Assembly: GCF_003269275.1 (NCBI RefSeq)
Contig: NZ_QLTS01000003.1
Coordinates: 124,001-188,000, forward strand
Reading direction: 5' to 3'
Source of the DNA: Phascolarctobacterium faecium DSM 14760
GTDB lineage: Bacteria > Bacillota > Negativicutes > Acidaminococcales > Acidaminococcaceae
Length of the DNA stretch: 64,000 nt
Shown here in pieces: positions 32,388-40,814 of the stretch. The notes under the pieces were generated by a model, which saw nothing but the letters and a program-made list of their open reading frames with translations, did not search any database and was not told the origin of the DNA. Position 1 is the stretch's first letter; every line of letters begins with the position of its first letter. The position numbers and the translations under genes were made by a program.

Positions 32388-33566
32388 TTACAGCGTGATT
32401 TTTTCTTTGAAGGTCTGAACGCCGTCTTTTAATTCAATAATAATAGCGCTGGTAATCGGGTTATGATCTGCGTCATAAGTCAATTTACCACTGGCAACAG
32501 ACAAGTCTTTAGTCGCAGCAATAGCCGCAGCCAATTTAGTACCGTCAGTAGTTCCTGCACGTTTAATAGCGTCAGCTAAAATCAGACCGGCATTATAACC
32601 CTGCATACAGAAAACATCAGGCTCTTTATTATACATAGCTTTATAACCGGCGATGAATTTTTGTACGGAAGGCTCTTTATCCTGTGCGGAATAAGCGCTG
32701 GAGAAATAGGTATTGTTCAAAGCTTCAGGACCGCCGATTTCAACAAGCTTCGGACTATCCCAGCCATCGCATCCCAAAAGCGGAACATTCAACCCCAATT
32801 CACGTGTTTGTTTAATGATTTTAGCAACTTCTTCATAATACCCGGGAATATAGATTGCTTCCGGATTAGTGGATTTGATTTTCGTCAGGGCAGATTTAAA
32901 ATCAAGGTCTTTAGCAAGAAAAGCTTCTTTAGCGACGATCTTGCCGCCTTTTTCTTCCATAGTTTTAGTAAATACTTCAGCTAAGCCTTTGGAATAATCA
33001 CTGGAAGCATCATACAAAATCGCTACATTTTTTACTTTCAGGTTTTTATCAGCAAATTCTGCCATAACACGTCCCTGGAAGGGATCGATAAAGCAGGAAC
33101 GGAACACAAATTCTTTTACTTTGCCATTTTCGACAGTAATGTTCGGCGCAGTTGCACAAGGTGCAATCAAAGGCACTTTATTAGCAGTAGTGATAGGTGT
33201 GGAAGCAGCTACACAACCGCTGGTTGCCGGTCCGACAACAGCTATTACCTTATCCTGAGTGACGAGTTTGGTAACCGAGTTACCTGCTTCAGAAGGTTCC
33301 GACTTGTTATCGCTTTCCACGATACGCAATTTTTTACCATCAATACCGCCGGCTTTATTTACTTCATCAAAAGCCATTTTTAAGCCTGAAAGAGTAGACT
33401 TGCCGTAATTGGCGACATTACCGGTCAGCTCAAAGCTTGCACCTACTACGATTTCGTTGCTGTTTGCAGCCTCTTTCTTTTTGTCTCCGCCGCCGCAGCC
33501 TGCTGTCAGCGAAGCAAATACCATCGCTGCCAAAGCAGCACTGGCAACTTTTTTCCAGGTTTTCAT
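32388..33566 (-). CDS. Branched-chain amino-acid binding lipoprotein (second copy, promoter-proximal)
   Basis: 392 residues. Signal MKTWKKVASAALAAMVFASL with lipobox LTAGC (Cys about 24). It is collinear with the downstream paralogue (IVVGASFELTGNVANYGKST, SCFIDPFQGRVMAEFADKNL, ILYDASSDYSKGLAEVF, GCDGWDSPKLVEI), with substitutions around the predicted ligand pocket. Two binding proteins feeding one LivHMGF permease would widen substrate range. About 144 bp separate the two copies, containing only a weak GC stem without a T run (about 32285-32303). Transcribed from the promoter at 33686-33715. Confidence 0.92.
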   Translation of the reverse strand: MKTWKKVASAALAAMVFASLTAGCGGGDKKKEAANSNEIVVGASFELTGNVANYGKSTLSGLKMAFDEVNKAGGIDGKKLRIVESDNKSEPSEAGNSVTKLVTQDKVIAVVGPATSGCVAASTPITTANKVPLIAPCATAPNITVENGKVKEFVFRSCFIDPFQGRVMAEFADKNLKVKNVAILYDASSDYSKGLAEVFTKTMEEKGGKIVAKEAFLAKDLDFKSALTKIKSTNPEAIYIPGYYEEVAKIIKQTRELGLNVPLLGCDGWDSPKLVEIGGPEALNNTYFSSAYSAQDKEPSVQKFIAGYKAMYNKEPDVFCMQGYNAGLILADAIKRAGTTDGTKLAAAIAATKDLSVASGKLTYDADHNPITSAIIIELKDGVQTFKEKITL

Positions 33567-33685
33567 TTGTTCTTTCCCCTTTTCCTATAATAGTATAAAT
33601 TGGTTACTTCTATGCAGCAGCCGACGCTGTTCCCCTCTTAACAGTATTTTCCTGGCAAAGCTACGTTTGTAACTATCTGCTCACA

Positions 33686-33715
33686 ATTATAAATAATTTT
33701 TCACACTTTTGTCAA
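33686..33715 (-). promoter_or_regulatory. Promoter of the liv operon
   Basis: Consensus minus-strand TTGACA (33715-33710), 18-bp spacer, consensus TATAAT (33691-33686). A leader of about 110 nt follows with no clear terminator. Farther upstream (33716-33855) the DNA is very AT-rich and shows no ORF. Confidence 0.75.
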
Positions 33716-33855
33716 CTCTTTTTTTGTAAATCCATACAAAAAACAAATAATTTACCTTACGATTTTGTATTTTTTGGACTTTTTTTATTTTAATCCGTAT
33801 CCAAGATACTTTTTTCCATTCAACGTAGACTGTATACAAAATTCATGGAAATGGC

Positions 33856-33885
33856 TTGGCAGCTTTTCTTGATATGATGTATAAT
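33856..33885 (+). promoter_or_regulatory. Promoter of the small membrane-protein gene
   Basis: TTGGCA (33856-33861), 18-bp spacer, consensus TATAAT (33880-33885), 37 bp before the start codon. Confidence 0.65.
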
Positions 33886-33922
33886 ATCCTTGTATGTTAA
33901 TCGATTACAGATAGGAGCTCCT

Positions 33923-34333
33923 ATGCATTATATACCCTTACTTTTTTTATGTGCGAAAGTTTTTTCCTTCATATATCACCGGGAGCTGGCTTTATTCCTG
34001 CATAACTTCCGGGCCATAGTCGAAGCGCGCAGAAGTACCAAAAAGGTACATGTTGTTTTTATTGATAAAACCACTATTTTTTTTCTGATTTATTTTCTCA
34101 TTGATATTCTTTTCTTATTCTACTGTATCTGGCTCATTACCGGTGACAGCTGGGAACCCGGATGTATGCTGTTATTTCTTTCTGCTTTGGAGTCTTATGG
34201 TGTCCAGGGACGTATTGCCGGTGCCTATGAAGTAAGTCCACAGGGATTTATTTATGCTAAAATCTGGTTTAAGTACCTGATGAGCGCGCAAATAATGTTC
34301 ATCCTTCTGCAACTGTTCCACGGAAATATGTAG
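33923..34333 (+). CDS. Uncharacterised membrane protein
   Basis: 136 residues from ATG 33923, with AGGAG at 33913-33917. An N-terminal hydrophobic part (MHYIPLLFLCAKVFSFIY), a basic loop with EARRSTKKVHV, then a strong helix (about residues 48-72, rich in Phe, Leu, Ile). A further weakly hydrophobic region with KYLMSAQIMFILLQLF is at the C-terminus. No family is recognised. It lies alone on the lagging strand with its own promoter and a hairpin terminator, just upstream of the PEtN-transferase-like gene. Confidence 0.6.
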   Translation: MHYIPLLFLCAKVFSFIYHRELALFLHNFRAIVEARRSTKKVHVVFIDKTTIFFLIYFLIDILFLFYCIWLITGDSWEPGCMLLFLSALESYGVQGRIAGAYEVSPQGFIYAKIWFKYLMSAQIMFILLQLFHGNM

Positions 34334-34400
34334 TGCGTAGAACTGCTCATCTTTTTCTACAAAAATAAGAATTACCAATATATATATGTAAACATTATAA

Positions 34401-34440
34401 AAGCGATTTCTAAATTATTAGGAATCGCTTATTTATTTCC
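34401..34440 (+). terminator. Hairpin after the small membrane-protein gene
   Basis: AAGCGATT (34401-34408) and AATCGCTT (34423-34430) with a 14-nt loop, followed by ATTTATTT. The T tract is interrupted, so termination may be moderate. Confidence 0.55.
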
Positions 34441-34533
34441 TCCAAATAAATAACAGCTATTATAACCTCTTTTTAGTTTTGCGGTCTTGTGGGGGGGCAA
34501 ATGTGCTAAAATATTTGTTCGGAGGCGATTTTA

Positions 34534-36336
34534 TTGCATATAATGATAAAAAACAAATTATTACTTATGAAAAATATTTTCACCAAACAATTTAGGCACT
34601 TTTTTCTTATTTTATTTGCAGTCCTGCTAATCCTACAGCTGCTTGGCAGCGGAACTTTTATTATTACCAAAACAAAGCAGCTGTTATTCACCGTATTTAT
34701 TACGAGCTGCCTTACATCAATATTCTCCTATTCCAGAATTTATTTTTACAATTATTTATTAGCTCTGCTGCCGCTTTTATCACTGCTATTTTGTAAAACC
34801 GCAGCCGGCGAAGTTATAACTTCCGTCAATATAGCTTATTATTCTATATTTTCACTTTCATTTACCAATATCATTTTTTTTCTGTATTATTACAGTACCG
34901 CATATAAAACTCTACGACTTCTTTCTCCAGTAGTACTGTTACTCCAAATCTGTACGTTTCTTCTTTCAACAGCAGTTTGGGGTTATTATACTTCCAGCCA
35001 AAGTTTCCCCACTGCCACAACAATTCTTGCACTATTACAAACCAATGTTTCTGAAAGTTACGAATATCTGCAAACAAACTTTACTGGGCAGACTTTATTA
35101 TTATTTCTTTTTCTTGTTCTTGTTTATCTGGTGTTTTCTCTGCTTTTACACTTGCGTCTTAAAAGCTGCCGCATAAATAATATGCCTCCAGTAGCGATTG
35201 CTGTATTTGTGCTTCTTAACCTGCTGACAGTATATAAAAGTTCTATAACCCCTGATAATTTTTTTACCAATACATTACGGGAGACAAGAAATGCTTTGGC
35301 TCAATATGATAATTTTTCTGCCCAAAAAAACGCCCGTCAAAAAATACTTGGGTCTTTAAAATCCCTTCCCAAAAACGCTGCAGGTGTCTACGTTCTGGTT
35401 ATAGGCGAATCGCAAAATAAAGGCCACATGTCTGCTTACGGTTATCACCGGCCTACGACACCATGGCTTCAATCAATCAAAAACCAGCATGGCTTTCTGC
35501 TTTTTGATAACGCCTATTCCTGTCACAGTCATACTGTTCCCGTTCTGACTTATGCTCTAACAGCTAAAAATCAGTATAATACTCTGCCTCTGGAACAGGC
35601 AGCATTTATTATAGAAATTGCTCAGGCAGCAGACTTTCATACTGTATGGATAAGCAATCAGGTAAAATACGGCGCTTGGGATACTCCGGTTTCCGTAATT
35701 GCTGATCAGTCACAAACACAATACTGGTTAAACGGACATCTGGGAGAAACTACTCAAACTACTCATTTCGACTTGAGTCTGGTAGATGTTTTAAAAAAAC
35801 TGCCGGTATTCGACAAAGCCCTGATAGTTGTGCATCTGATGGGTAATCATGGTTCTTACGAAGAACGTTATCCGCATGCGTTTAATCGCTGGACGGGAAA
35901 ATCTCATATTGATAAGTATGATAACAGTATTCTTTACAACGATTTTGTCATGAAGCAGCTTTTTAGTGCGGTAAAAGATCTGCCAAACTTTCAGGGGCTG
36001 ATTTATTTTTCAGATCATGCCGATGATGTTGATGCAGGTCTTGGTCACGACGCTTCCAGATTTACTTTCGATATGGCACGCATTCCATTGTATATGTATT
36101 TCTCTGATAACTATATTCAAAAATACCCGCATACTATGGCTATTTTAAAGAAGCATACGTCAGCCTATTTTACTAATGACCTTATTTTTGATACGCTTAT
36201 CAATATCATGCAGATTCCTTTTCCTGTTTTGGAAGAAACAAACTCGCTGGCAGATAAAAATTATAAAAACACAAGCACAAATTTAAAAACTTTATATGGC
36301 AAAAAAAGTCTTAGTGAAGATCCATTTGCTGATTAA
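34534..36336 (+). CDS. Phosphoethanolamine-transferase-like membrane sulfatase-fold protein (EptA/CptA family)
   Basis: 600 residues. The start is TTG 34534 because GGAGG (34521-34525) is 8 bases away; the next ATG (34543) would be 17 bases from it. Five hydrophobic segments occupy residues about 25-215, then comes a periplasmic alkaline-phosphatase-superfamily domain. It shows IGESQNKGHMSAYGYHRPTT (about 289-308), SCHSHTVPVLTYAL, VHLMGNHGSYEERYPHAF, YFSDHADDVD and GLGHDASRF. EptA-type enzymes move phosphoethanolamine from phosphatidylethanolamine to lipid A or core sugars. The usual nucleophile Thr of GETAR is Ser here (GES). The exact acceptor is unknown. Confidence 0.85.
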   Translation: MHIMIKNKLLLMKNIFTKQFRHFFLILFAVLLILQLLGSGTFIITKTKQLLFTVFITSCLTSIFSYSRIYFYNYLLALLPLLSLLFCKTAAGEVITSVNIAYYSIFSLSFTNIIFFLYYYSTAYKTLRLLSPVVLLLQICTFLLSTAVWGYYTSSQSFPTATTILALLQTNVSESYEYLQTNFTGQTLLLFLFLVLVYLVFSLLLHLRLKSCRINNMPPVAIAVFVLLNLLTVYKSSITPDNFFTNTLRETRNALAQYDNFSAQKNARQKILGSLKSLPKNAAGVYVLVIGESQNKGHMSAYGYHRPTTPWLQSIKNQHGFLLFDNAYSCHSHTVPVLTYALTAKNQYNTLPLEQAAFIIEIAQAADFHTVWISNQVKYGAWDTPVSVIADQSQTQYWLNGHLGETTQTTHFDLSLVDVLKKLPVFDKALIVVHLMGNHGSYEERYPHAFNRWTGKSHIDKYDNSILYNDFVMKQLFSAVKDLPNFQGLIYFSDHADDVDAGLGHDASRFTFDMARIPLYMYFSDNYIQKYPHTMAILKKHTSAYFTNDLIFDTLINIMQIPFPVLEETNSLADKNYKNTSTNLKTLYGKKSLSEDPFAD

Positions 36337-36347
36337 GGTCAACACAG

Positions 36348-36383
36348 AAAAAACGCCCACAAATCGCTTGTGAGCGTTTTTCC
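36348..36383 (+). terminator. Terminator of the PEtN-transferase-like gene
   Basis: AAAACGC-CCACAA / TTGTG-GCGTTTTT stem with one internal mismatch and a T tail, 12 bp past the stop codon. Confidence 0.75.
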
Positions 36384-36466
36384 TTTATGATACAGTCCAT
36401 TCTATTCGTTTTTGATTTCGCCAGCCTTACAAGCCGTTTAAAACGATGCTTTTTTTGTCTGTTTTA

Positions 36467-36952
36467 TCACTTTTGCTGCAATACTTCCTGTTCTTCTTTG
36501 GAAAGTACATACTGGGATTTTCCAGCTATAACCGGTTTGGCATAACAGCGATTTTCTTCTCTGCCATAAATGCTTGAAAGCACCACACCATTATTTTCTT
36601 CATCAACCAGAGCTACAGAATAACTTAAATCACTTCCTGTATTATCAAAAGCATTATATCTTAACACGCGTAAATTCTGCACACAACTTTTTAACCGCAT
36701 CCGCAGATCATCACGGCTCTTTTCCAAAGCTGTTATTTTGGCTTCCGCACTGCGCACATCTTCCAGCGTCTGAGTAAGTACTTCGTCCAAATCCATAGTT
36801 GTGCCTTTAGTAAAATAATCATACTTCCACTGTAATTTTCTCAGCTTACTATTCATATTTACCAGCATCACCAGCAAAAATACTATCAAGACCAGTAGTA
36901 CCGCTATTATAAACAGTAGATTATTGCCCAAAATTTGATTGATCTGTTCCAT
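36467..36952 (-). CDS. DUF4446 family membrane protein
   Basis: 161 residues from ATG 36952, preceded by AAAGGGAGAAGGA; upstream in-frame codons lack a ribosome site. N-terminal MEQINQILGNNLLFI, then a membrane helix to about residue 33, a coiled-coil region (about 35-95), and the conserved C-terminal RYNAFDNTGSDLSYSVALVD typical of DUF4446. This family is found near the origin beside parB in many Firmicutes. Function unknown. It follows the DUF554 gene by 17 bp in one operon. Confidence 0.85.
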   Translation of the reverse strand: MEQINQILGNNLLFIIAVLLVLIVFLLVMLVNMNSKLRKLQWKYDYFTKGTTMDLDEVLTQTLEDVRSAEAKITALEKSRDDLRMRLKSCVQNLRVLRYNAFDNTGSDLSYSVALVDEENNGVVLSSIYGREENRCYAKPVIAGKSQYVLSKEEQEVLQQK

Positions 36953-36969
36953 TGTTCTTCCTTCTCCCT

Positions 36970-37674
36970 TTATAAAAGACCTGAAACTGCAACGATGATC
37001 CCGGCCCAAAGCACTGCCGGCAACAGATTAGAAATACGAATCTGCACCACTTTCAGCATATTGACACCGATCGCCATAATCAGCATACCGCCCGTAGCAG
37101 TTACTTCATTTAAAATACTGGTAGTTAAGACCGGTTCCAGTACCCCGGCCAGCAAAGTCAAAGTACCCTGATATAACAGTACGCTTACTGCTGACAAAGC
37201 GACGCCGATACCAAGATTGGCCGTCAGTATAATCGCAATGATACCATCCAAAGTCGATTTAGCGAATAAGATCGTTGTATCACCTTTTAATCCATCCTGC
37301 AAACTGCCGATAATCGCCATTGCGCCTACACAATAAATCAGGCTGGCAGCAACAAAACCTTCTCCAATAGCTTTGGCCGCTCCGGCATCATGTCCGCCAA
37401 TCAGCTTACTGCCGATCCAATCTCCAAATCTTTGCAGCTTCGTATCGATATCGATACCTTCGCCAACGATAGCACCTAAAACAATACTGAAAATGACAAC
37501 CATGATATTTTCACTTTTAAAAGCCATCTGTACACCTATAACAATGATACACAGTGCCACACCCTGCATGATGCTTTCCTGCCATTTTTCCGGCAGTCCG
37601 CGGCGCAGCAATAATCCTGCGCCCGCTCCGGCTAAAATCGCTCCGGAGTTAACCAGCGTTCCCAAACCGACCAT
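36970..37674 (-). CDS. DUF554 family membrane protein
   Basis: 234 residues with six or seven hydrophobic segments. N-terminal GLGTLVNSGAILAGAGAGLL, GIDIDTKLQRFGDWIG and the central AKSTLDGIIAIILTANLGIG are characteristic of DUF554 (YdfK/YqgA), a putative transport or channel family of unknown substrate. It is followed 17 bp later by the DUF4446 gene, and the start lies 81 bp from the parB stop. Confidence 0.88.
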   Translation of the reverse strand: MVGLGTLVNSGAILAGAGAGLLLRRGLPEKWQESIMQGVALCIIVIGVQMAFKSENIMVVIFSIVLGAIVGEGIDIDTKLQRFGDWIGSKLIGGHDAGAAKAIGEGFVAASLIYCVGAMAIIGSLQDGLKGDTTILFAKSTLDGIIAIILTANLGIGVALSAVSVLLYQGTLTLLAGVLEPVLTTSILNEVTATGGMLIMAIGVNMLKVVQIRISNLLPAVLWAGIIVAVSGLL

Positions 37675-37755
37675 AATTCCCCTCCCGGTAAGCGCTGCTC
37701 GTGCCAGATCCTTTGCACTTACTTCATTCTTTCACAAATGCAGCAACACTTTATT

Positions 37756-38724
37756 TTAAACAGACAGCCAGGGCTTCTTCCTTTTTAATGTCTGCTGCGC
37801 CGGTCTGTTCAGCAAATCATATATCCGCTCCAGATCCTCAGGTGAATAATATTCTATTTCTATTTTGCCTTTTTTTTCATCCTTGGGCACAACTTTGACC
37901 TTTGTTCCTAATAATTCTACCAACCTGTTTTGAAAATCGCTGGTAAAAACATCTCCTGCCGCGGCTGCCTTTCCTTTTTTATTGTTTTCTTTTTCCTCAG
38001 CAACAATTACCGCTTCTTCAGTAACTTTGAATCTGCGCCCAGTTTTCAGCTCTTTGACAACGTCTTCCACTGTCCGTGAACTCCAGCCTTTTTCAATAAT
38101 GGCCGCAGCAACTTCAAGCTGCTGCTTTTCATTATCCAAAGAAAGCAGCGGTTTTACCTGCCCCATCGTCAATGTTTCACGTGAAACATATTCTCTGATC
38201 TGCTGCGGTAAATTTAACAGCCGCAGCAGATTAGCAACAGCAGTACGGCTGCGGCCAACTTTTTTCGCAGCATCTTCCTGTGTCAGCTTGCATTCGGTCA
38301 TTAGCCGTTTGATGCCTTCTGCTTCTTCCAGCGGATTAAGATCATGACGCTGAATATTTTCTACCAAAGCAATTTCCATCATCGTTGCATCATCATAATC
38401 ACGAATAATAACCGGAACAGTTTTCAGCTTGGCTTCCTTGGAAGCACGCCAGCGACGCTCTCCGGCAACGATCTCATATTTACGTCCGTGTTTACGTACT
38501 ACCAACGGCTGAATTACTCCATGCAGCTTGATAGATTCAACTAATTCTGCCAGTTTCACTGCATCAAAAACCTGCCGCGGCTGATGTGGATTAGGAACAA
38601 TATCTTTCAGAAGCAGCTCCTTCTTTTCTTCGTCACTACGTACCGGTTCTACCGCTGTATTGACCGGATCGGCTGCATCACCAAAAATTGCACCCAGACC
38701 TTTGCCTAAACCTTTTTTATTCAT
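37756..38724 (-). CDS. parB: Chromosome-partitioning protein ParB (Spo0J)
   Basis: 322 residues from ATG 38724; the preceding GTG lies in the ribosome-site spacing of GGGAGG. The N-terminus KKGLGKGLGAIFG is the usual ParA-interacting stretch. The CTPase domain has NPHQPRQVFD (about 47-56), GVIQPLVVRK, the GERRWRA box (about 92-98) and ALVENIQRHDLNPLEEA. A helix-turn-helix with KLTQEDAAKKVGRSRTAVAN binds parS, and the C-terminal dimer domain ends in KRKKPWLSV. It overlaps parA by 8 bp. An exact parS site lies within its own coding sequence. Confidence 0.96.
   Translation of the reverse strand: MNKKGLGKGLGAIFGDAADPVNTAVEPVRSDEEKKELLLKDIVPNPHQPRQVFDAVKLAELVESIKLHGVIQPLVVRKHGRKYEIVAGERRWRASKEAKLKTVPVIIRDYDDATMMEIALVENIQRHDLNPLEEAEGIKRLMTECKLTQEDAAKKVGRSRTAVANLLRLLNLPQQIREYVSRETLTMGQVKPLLSLDNEKQQLEVAAAIIEKGWSSRTVEDVVKELKTGRRFKVTEEAVIVAEEKENNKKGKAAAAGDVFTSDFQNRLVELLGTKVKVVPKDEKKGKIEIEYYSPEDLERIYDLLNRPAQQTLKRKKPWLSV
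38173..38188. promoter_or_regulatory. parS site within parB
   Basis: Exact TGTTTCACGTGAAACA, the canonical ParB nucleation sequence. Confidence 0.95.
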
Positions 38725-39478
38725 CACCGATTACCTCCCGTGCCAGCTCCTGGTAAACCATCGCACCCTTGGATTTTGGGTCGTATACAATGACCGGCTG
38801 TCCATGGCTGGGAGCTTCACTCAAGCGTACGTTGCGCGGGATAATAGTATTGTACATTTTCGTTTCAAAATATTTTTTTACTTCATCGACAACGTCGGCC
38901 GATAAATTGGTCCGCGCGTCATACATCGTCATCACTACGCCCTCCAGCTTTAAAGCCGGATTAAGATTTCTCTGCACTAATTTTATCGTATTCATCAGCT
39001 GACTGACACCCTCCAGGGCGTAAAATTCGCACTGAATAGGGATCAGCACCGAACTGGCAGCCGTCAGTGCGTTGATAGTCAGCAGTCCTAAAGACGGAGG
39101 GCAGTCGATCAGCACATAATCATAGTCGTGCTTAACACGTTCCAATGAGCTTTTCAGGCGGCCTTCTCTGTTCATCAGACTTACCAGTTCGATCTCGGCT
39201 CCTGCCAGCTGGATCGTCGCCGGCAGTACGTCCAAATTATCATAGGAACTATGGATGATCAATTCTTTCATCGGCACATCATCGATCAACGTATCATAAA
39301 TGCACTTTTTGATATCGCGCTTATCAAACCCCAACCCGCTGGTAGAATTACCCTGCGGATCAGAATCTATCAATAATACTTTGCGTCCCTTCTGTGCCAG
39401 ACACGCCGCCAAATTGACAGTAGTCGTAGTTTTACCGACGCCGCCTTTCTGATTGGCAATAGCGATAACCTTAACCAA
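38717..39478 (-). CDS. parA: Chromosome-partitioning ATPase ParA (Soj)
   Basis: 253 residues from TTG 39478. GAGGTG lies 6 bases upstream, and this start gives MVKVIAIANQKGGVGKTT, the normal ParA N-terminus and normal Soj length. Starts further upstream add an unrelated extension. Deviant Walker A KGGVGKTT (about 11-18), Walker A' with DSDPQGNSTSGLG (about 40-52), Walker B YVLIDCPPSLG (about 118) and the C-terminal PSHGQPVIVYDPKSKG are present. ParA forms a nucleoid-bound ATPase gradient that segregates ParB-parS complexes and can also act on DnaA. Confidence 0.95.
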   Translation of the reverse strand: MVKVIAIANQKGGVGKTTTTVNLAACLAQKGRKVLLIDSDPQGNSTSGLGFDKRDIKKCIYDTLIDDVPMKELIIHSSYDNLDVLPATIQLAGAEIELVSLMNREGRLKSSLERVKHDYDYVLIDCPPSLGLLTINALTAASSVLIPIQCEFYALEGVSQLMNTIKLVQRNLNPALKLEGVVMTMYDARTNLSADVVDEVKKYFETKMYNTIIPRNVRLSEAPSHGQPVIVYDPKSKGAMVYQELAREVIGDE

Positions 39479-39633
39479 AATCTTCACCTCACCCTTAATA
39501 TCTTCAAAATAAATTATTTGAATTTCATCTGTTTCCCATTTTATCACAAATTAAGTGTTTCACCTATAGCAAAAACTAAAATTCACTTACTTTCTTTCAA
39601 ATCATCGTCTTTTACACAGCTTCTTCCAGGCAA

Positions 39634-39649
39634 TGTTTCACGTGAAACA
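39634..39649. promoter_or_regulatory. parS site upstream of parA
   Basis: Exact TGTTTCACGTGAAACA within the longer palindrome GCAATG-TTTCACGTGAAA-CATTGC (39630-39653), about 155 bp before the parA start. Confidence 0.95.
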
Positions 39650-39716
39650 TTGCTGCAACATTCTTTGCAGCCAAAACTTCCTCCAGCTTTGCTTCTATTA
39701 CCATTGCTTTGAGTTT

Positions 39717-39746
39717 TTATCAACATAACCCACAGTTTTATCCACA
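39717..39746. promoter_or_regulatory. Pair of DnaA boxes between parA and the GNAT gene
   Basis: TTATCAACA (39717-39725) and the exact consensus TTATCCACA (39738-39746), both on the plus strand, 12 bp apart and about 70 bp from a parS site. They are about 15 kb from oriC. Confidence 0.6.
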
Positions 39747-39798
39747 TATTTAATGAAATTTGCTTTTACTAAAACTTCATCAAAATCTGTTTTTTATT

Positions 39799-40212
39799 TT
39801 ACAGGCTTTTTTCCATTAAAATATGCGGGCAAAATTCATCCAAATATGCCTCACCAATTTCCCGGTAGCCTAAAGTCTGGTAAAAGCCGCTGGCACGACA
39901 TTGAGCGGACAAACTGATCCGCTTACCGCCAACTCTGCGAGCTTCCTGTTCCAGTGCCAGCATGATCTGTGCCCCTAAATTTCTGCCACGGAACTTCGGC
40001 AAAACAGCCACCCTCCCAATAATAAACTCCCCCGACCGCTCTCCCGGAAGTAACCTTCCTGTCGCCACAGCACGCCCTTCCATAAATAGTACTGCATGCG
40101 GAACCATTTCGTCATATTCATCAAATTCATTTTTAAAACCTTGTTCTTCCATAAAAACTTTTTCTCTGATAGTTTTTGCTTCTGTACACAAAAAATTATA
40201 AATTTTTACCAT
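39799..40212 (-). CDS. GNAT family N-acetyltransferase (ElaA-like)
   Basis: 137 residues from ATG 40212, with GAAGGGAG upstream. The acetyl-CoA site is seen as VAVLPKFRGRNLGAQIMLAL (Q/RxxGxG/A-type loop, about 69-88). It is followed by ISLSAQCRASGFYQTLGYRE and a short C-terminus EFCPHILMEKSL. The N-terminal IREKVFMEEQGFKNEFDEYD is shared with ElaA/YjcF-type GNATs that act on small molecules. The substrate is unknown. Confidence 0.87.
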   Translation of the reverse strand: MVKIYNFLCTEAKTIREKVFMEEQGFKNEFDEYDEMVPHAVLFMEGRAVATGRLLPGERSGEFIIGRVAVLPKFRGRNLGAQIMLALEQEARRVGGKRISLSAQCRASGFYQTLGYREIGEAYLDEFCPHILMEKSL

Positions 40213-40358
40213 TTGTCTGCTCCCTTCAAAAAAAGTGTTCAAATCTACACCTTTCAAAAACAAGGCGTGACTTAGAACACCCAATCATTTTCTTCATCCG
40301 CTGATAAAGAATTTACATCCTGTATTTATAATTGCCGTAATATAACCTGAGTATACTG

Positions 40359-40736
40359 CTATTTCAGACCTGCATTCTGTCGCTGCTGTAATAATTGTTC
40401 TTGATAAACAGCTATTTTAGCCTGCAGATTTTCACTGTACTGTTGCCATTTATGTACTTCTTCAGCTACATAAACCTGATGTTTCAGCAAAAGCTCCAAC
40501 CGCTCGGCAATAGTACCGTCCCCATTATAACGCAGCTGTGCATATCTCTTTATATCACGCAGCAGCATCCCTGTCGCTTTTAATTTACACAAAAACTGTA
40601 CCCATTCCCTATCTTCGGCCAGATAATTGCGACAGCCATTTTGACCACGTTTAACAAACAACAGGCCCTTTTTTTCATAATATCTCAAAGTATAAGCACT
40701 GATCCCAGTTAATTCCGCAAATGCACCGATTTTCAT
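40359..40736 (-). CDS. MerR-family transcriptional regulator
   Basis: 125 residues. The winged helix MKIGAFAELTGISAYTLRYY (residues 1-20) with EKKGLL is the MerR signature. FLCKLKATGMLLRDIKRY continues the wing and linker, and a dimerisation coiled coil follows (about 80-120). No effector cysteines are evident. It is divergent from the AhpD-like gene and separated by 78 bp that contain a 19-bp-spaced promoter with a dyad, exactly the type of promoter such activators act on. Confidence 0.9.
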   Translation of the reverse strand: MKIGAFAELTGISAYTLRYYEKKGLLFVKRGQNGCRNYLAEDREWVQFLCKLKATGMLLRDIKRYAQLRYNGDGTIAERLELLLKHQVYVAEEVHKWQQYSENLQAKIAVYQEQLLQQRQNAGLK

Positions 40737-40752
40737 TTTTTATCCTTAATCC

Positions 40753-40783
40753 TTGACTTAGAGTATAGTCTAAAATTTATACT
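40753..40783 (+). promoter_or_regulatory. MerR-type promoter of the AhpD-like gene
   Basis: TTGACT (40753-40758), 19-bp spacer, TATACT (40778-40783). The spacer contains the dyad TTAGA-GTATAG-TCTAA (40759-40774). Over-long 19-bp spacing with a dyad between the hexamers is diagnostic of MerR-family control. Confidence 0.75.
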
Positions 40784-40814
40784 TTCATTGTAATCATTTT
40801 GGAGGTGAATGTAA

